Shown piece after piece: positions 8,742-10,825 of a DNA stretch of 10,825 nt (the stretch's first letter is position 1; each line of letters starts with the position of its first letter). A program made the translations under genes and the position numbers. Below the pieces are notes generated by a model. It saw only the letters and a program-made list of their open reading frames with translations, was not told where the DNA came from and did no database searches. The stretch comes from JBDSLU01 sp039916225 (lineage in GTDB: Bacteria > Acidobacteriota > Vicinamibacteria > Vicinamibacterales > Vicinamibacteraceae): positions 1 to 10,825 of the forward strand of contig JBDSLU010000396.1 of assembly GCA_039916225.1 (NCBI GenBank), read 5' to 3'.

Positions 8742-9215
8742 ATGGCCAAGGGAACCGGCAAGGCCTATTACATGATCAGCGTGGTGGCGCAGCGCTACAA
8801 CATCCACCCGCAGACTCTCCGCCTCTACGAGCGCGAAGGGCTCCTGAAACCGTCGCGCACCGACGGCAATACGCGCCTCTACTCGGACGACGACCTCGAG
8901 CGGCTCGAGACCATCCTGTCGCTCACCCGCGATCTCGGCGTCAACCTCGCCGGGGTCGAGATCATCCTGAACATGCGGGAGCGCATCGAGCAGATGCAGG
9001 GCGAGGTCAACGAGTTCATGCAGTACGTCAAGCGCGAGATGGTCAAAGGGCTCGGCGACTGGGAGCAGCGGCTGAACACCGCGATGGTCAAGTCGACGCC
9101 CGGCGGCCTCGTCCTGCACGAGCCGCGGCCGGCCGCATCGGGTGAGGCGGCGACGCCGACGCTGGTCGACGACGAGCCGCCGAGCGTGGTGCGCAAGGCC
9201 GCTCGCGATCGGTAG
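8742..9215 (+). CDS. hspR: MerR-family heat-shock repressor, HspR-like
   Basis: DNA-binding repressor of the HspR branch of the MerR family, which in Streptomyces and other actinobacteria binds HAIR sites upstream of dnaK with DnaK as co-repressor. Of 157 residues, about 9-80 form the winged helix-turn-helix (YYMISVVAQRYNIHPQTLRLYEREGLLKP split over helices, then TDGNTRLYSDDDLERLETI). LTRDLGVNLAGVEIIL is the HspR-type second helix pair. A predicted coiled coil (MRERIEQMQGEVNEFMQYV, about 84-102) would dimerise it. The last 40 residues look disordered. No Cys pattern for metal binding is present, which fits HspR better than metal-sensing MerR proteins. The ATG at 8742 is 4 nt after the dnaJ stop, with AGGGTGAG overlapping the end of dnaJ as ribosome binding site. 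As the last gene of the operon it would give negative autoregulation through the site at 5641-5661. Confidence 0.88.
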   Translation: MAKGTGKAYYMISVVAQRYNIHPQTLRLYEREGLLKPSRTDGNTRLYSDDDLERLETILSLTRDLGVNLAGVEIILNMRERIEQMQGEVNEFMQYVKREMVKGLGDWEQRLNTAMVKSTPGGLVLHEPRPAASGEAATPTLVDDEPPSVVRKAARDR

Positions 9216-9228
9216 TCGAAGGACGAAA

Positions 9229-9256
9229 CGACCGTCGTCAGCCGCGACGGCGGTCG
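9229..9256 (+). terminator. Imperfect hairpin after hspR, possible terminator
   Basis: CGACCG (9229-9234) pairs with CGGTCG (9251-9256), with inner TCG/CGA pairing and a small bulge, 13 nt after the hspR stop. There is no T-run after it (CTTCGCC), so intrinsic termination is uncertain. The whole gap 9216-9334 between converging genes shows nothing else that looks like a gene. Confidence 0.3.
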
Positions 9257-9333
9257 CTTCGCCCGCGAACCTCTTCGCCAGGGACGGCGTCTACGGCTCC
9301 GACGGAACGGACCAGGTTTATCGGCGAACCGCC

Positions 9334-9349
9334 GTCAGCTGCAGCTGAC
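9334..9349. repeat. 16-bp perfect palindrome at the end of the lipoprotein gene
   Basis: GTCAGCTGCAGCTGAC is its own reverse complement over 16 bases. On the - strand it spells the last codons and stop of the lipoprotein gene (V-S-C-S-stop), so part of it may be forced by coding sequence. It could help end transcription or be chance. Confidence 0.5.
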
Positions 9350-9964
9350 CGCGGGATTCCACTGCTCGAACACGCCGGTCGGATTGTTGGCCCACACCCA
9401 GGCGTGCAGGTCCCAATGCCATGGCATTCCGGGGACGTGCCCGGGCATCGGCCCCTCGAAGGTCTGGCCGAAGAGCTGCGGCGTCGGCGTGACCACAACG
9501 TAATTGGCCGGCCACGGCGTGGCAGACATCCACGGCGCCACCACATTGGTCTCTGTATTGCGCAGCAGCACGAACTGGATGTACTCGACGCCGATCAGGC
9601 GGAACCCGCCCTCCGGCTTGGGCAGGTAGAGCAACACTTCGGGACGGGTGGGATCGAGCTCCTGGGTGGCCGTCAATGCGAAGTTCCCGCTATGGATGCC
9701 CATCGCTCCGATCGCGATCTGATCGCAGACACGTCCGGCTGGATTGAGGTAGCCGGCCGCCATCGCCACGTTCACGTCGTGGAACTTCGCAGTGGCCGCG
9801 CGCACCGCCGCCAGCTGCGGCCCGAGGCTCGGGTCGCCCTGCAGGGCGGCCGTGGCTGGGGCGGCGGTCGAGGTCGCCGAGGGCGCGACGGGGCTCTGAC
9901 TGCTGGAACAGGCGGCGGCGGCCAGCGTCAGGGCGATGACGGAACTCATCGATACGGGTCTCAT
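9335..9964 (-). CDS. Uncharacterised lipoprotein, about 209 aa
   Basis: A membrane-anchored exported protein of unknown function. The N-terminus MRPVSMSSVIALTLAAAAC is a lipoprotein signal with the lipid-modified Cys at 19, followed by a Ser/Ala/Thr/Pro-rich tether. The mature domain (about 45-209) carries AATAKFHDVNVAMAAGYLNP, a GAMGIHSGNF motif, the TRPEVLLYLPKPEGGFRLIGVEYIQF block, a GQTFEGPMPGHVPGMPWHWD stretch ending in LHAWVWANNPTG, and FEQWNPAVSCS. I recall similar hypothetical proteins in soil bacteria but know no function. The several conserved-looking His residues near PMPGHVPGMPWHWDLH could bind metal (inference). The start is uncertain by two codons: ATG at 9964 has GAGGA 9 nt upstream, while ATG at 9970 has it only 3 nt away. 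The frame continues open upstream to 10309 but overlaps the divergent sigma factor gene there and is not credible. Confidence 0.85.
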   Translation of the reverse strand: MRPVSMSSVIALTLAAAACSSSQSPVAPSATSTAAPATAALQGDPSLGPQLAAVRAATAKFHDVNVAMAAGYLNPAGRVCDQIAIGAMGIHSGNFALTATQELDPTRPEVLLYLPKPEGGFRLIGVEYIQFVLLRNTETNVVAPWMSATPWPANYVVVTPTPQLFGQTFEGPMPGHVPGMPWHWDLHAWVWANNPTGVFEQWNPAVSCS

Positions 9965-10019
9965 TCGCATAGGTCCTCGTTTTCTGCGATCGGCGTCTGC
10001 CGGGGGCGGCATGTCCGCT

Positions 10020-10058
10020 TGCACTTGCGACAGGCGGAATCCGCCTGTGAAAAGTGCA
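10020..10058. promoter_or_regulatory. 39-bp dyad between divergent lipoprotein and ECF sigma genes
   Basis: ACAGGCGGA (10030-10038) and TCCGCCTGT (10040-10048) form a perfect 9-bp inverted repeat about a single A at 10039. Around the same centre lies an outer perfect pair, TGCACTT (10020-10026) and AAGTGCA (10052-10058), separated from the inner arms by 3 unpaired bases on each side. It lies in the 117-nt divergent spacer, 24 nt before the sigma factor ATG. It could be an operator for one or both genes or a hairpin in a transcript leader. I find no clear -35/-10 pair for either gene in this spacer. Confidence 0.6.
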
Positions 10059-10081
10059 GCCGGGGATAGACTCGGCGGCGC

Positions 10082-10654
10082 ATGCCGGATGCGGGTGACG
10101 TCACGGCGCTCCTCAAGGCGTGGAACGCCGGCGAGGCCGACGCCTTCGGCGAGCTCGCCGCGCTCGTCCAGCACGAGCTGCGGCGGATGGCCAGGCGGTT
10201 GCTGGCCGGCGAGCGCATGGGACAGGGGTGGCAGGCGACGGAGCTGATCAACGAGTCCTACCTGCGCCTGATCGGCTGGCGCGGCGTGGCCTGGCAGAAC
10301 CGGGCGCACTTCTATGCGACCACCGCGCAGATGATGCGGCGCGTGCTCGTCGATGCGGCGCGGGCGCGACAGTCCGCCAAGCGGGGAGCGGGAGCGGAGA
10401 TGGTGTCGATCGACACGCTGCAGCTAACCGCACCGGACGCGGACGTCGACATGGTCGCCCTCGAGGACGCGCTGCAGGAGCTGGCGGCGATCGATCCCCG
10501 CCCCAGCCGGGTCGTCGAGCTGCGATTCTTCGGCGGGTTCAGCGTCGCCGAGACGGCCGATGTCCTCGGCATATCGGTGCGGACCGTGATCAACGACTGG
10601 AACACCGCGCGCGCCTGGCTCCGCGGCCGGCTCGCGACTGCGGGCGACGCATGA
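10082..10654 (+). CDS. ECF-family RNA polymerase sigma factor, acidobacterial type
   Basis: An alternative sigma factor of 190 residues that directs RNA polymerase to a special promoter set. Region 2 covers about 10-100 (AFGELAALVQHELRRMARRL, then GWQATELINESYLRLIGW and HFYATTAQMMRRVLVDAARA, with a basic RQSAKRG end). After an acidic linker, region 4 runs about 125-184 (ALQELAAIDPRPSRVVELRFF, then FSVAETADVLGISVRTVINDW as helix-turn-helix, and ARAWLRGRL). These are hallmarks of the ECF group common in Acidobacteriota and usually encoded next to a Ser/Thr kinase rather than an anti-sigma factor. This gene fits: its TGA overlaps the ATG of the next gene (ATGA). The ribosome binding site before the ATG at 10082 is weak (GGCGG). 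Expression may depend on the dyad just upstream. Confidence 0.92.
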   Translation: MPDAGDVTALLKAWNAGEADAFGELAALVQHELRRMARRLLAGERMGQGWQATELINESYLRLIGWRGVAWQNRAHFYATTAQMMRRVLVDAARARQSAKRGAGAEMVSIDTLQLTAPDADVDMVALEDALQELAAIDPRPSRVVELRFFGGFSVAETADVLGISVRTVINDWNTARAWLRGRLATAGDA

Positions 10655-10825
10655 ACACCGATCAGTGGAACCGCCTGTCGGACTGGCACAACGAGTGGCT
10701 CGAGGCCGATCCCGGCGGGCGGGTGAAGCTGCGCGACCAGCTGGTGGCCACGCAGCCGGATCTGGTCGCGCACGCCGACGATCTGGTCGGCGACGGGTCG
10801 GCCCTGCGCGACTTCCTCGAAACGC
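10651..10825 (+). CDS. Probable Ser/Thr protein kinase, N-terminal fragment
   Basis: The frame opens with an ATG overlapping the sigma factor stop and is cut by the window edge after 58 codons. The visible part, MNTDQWNRLSDWHNEWLEAD followed by PGGRVKLRDQLVATQPDLVAHADDLVG and ALRDFLET, resembles the short helical lead-in that precedes the kinase domain in many acidobacterial PknB-like proteins (family form: rLxxxxxxALeLpxxeRxxfL ... DPxLxxEvxxLL ... FLE). No kinase motif is inside the window, so the call rests on that lead-in and on the overlap with a kinase-associated ECF sigma factor. The kinase would probably control the sigma factor by phosphorylation (inference). Confidence 0.6.
   Translation, partial: MNTDQWNRLSDWHNEWLEADPGGRVKLRDQLVATQPDLVAHADDLVGDGSALRDFLET

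Noticed and set aside
9965..10309. N-terminal extension of the lipoprotein frame to 10309
   Set aside because: It would overlap the divergent ECF sigma gene, lacks a ribosome binding site, and would bury a clear lipoprotein signal peptide inside the protein.

Overview
The window is dense, GC-rich bacterial chromosome (roughly 70% G+C by eye in the core genes; a hand count of 6001-6060 gives 42 of 60). Several features suggest an Acidobacteriota-type organism, perhaps Vicinamibacteria-like. These are an ECF sigma factor of the acidobacterial kinase-associated kind overlapping the start of a probable Ser/Thr kinase gene, a dnaK-dnaJ-hspR heat-shock operon without grpE, and a FecR/DUF6600-type protein. 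The assignment is an inference from gene families, not a phylogenetic placement.

Layout, left to right. (1) 1-309: the C-terminal end of peptide chain release factor 2 (prfB, + strand). (2) 310-571: a gene-free stretch between convergent genes, filled with nested inverted repeats and a small hairpin. (3) 572-1188, - strand: an unrecognised 133-aa protein in distinctly lower-GC DNA, preceded by a doubtful small ORF whose stop codon overlaps its start. (4) 1232-5488, - strand: a bifunctional penicillin-binding protein 1A, 9 nt downstream of a secreted FecR/DUF6600-type protein; the two look like one envelope operon. (5) 5489-5712: a divergent promoter region. It has a near-consensus sigma70 promoter and a degenerate HAIR (HspR operator) for dnaK, and an extended -10 element for the envelope operon. 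(6) 5713-9215, + strand: dnaK, dnaJ and hspR with 4-nt gaps. HspR probably represses this operon through the HAIR site. The DnaJ is odd: its J-domain has HPE where the family has an almost invariant HPD. (7) 9335-9964, - strand: an unrecognised lipoprotein, convergent with hspR. (8) 9965-10081: a divergent spacer with a 39-bp, exactly centred dyad. (9) 10082-10825, + strand: an ECF sigma factor whose stop overlaps (ATGA) the start of the next gene, probably a Ser/Thr protein kinase cut off by the window edge.

The genes form two functional themes: envelope/peptidoglycan synthesis (divergent from the chaperones) and stress control (an auto-regulated Hsp70 operon and an ECF sigma/kinase pair). 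I see no tRNA, rRNA, CRISPR array, insertion sequence or phage gene. The points most worth a second look are the HPE DnaJ, the HAIR-like site on the dnaK promoter, the 39-bp dyad and the nested repeats after prfB. I do not see convincing evidence of an entirely new multi-gene system.
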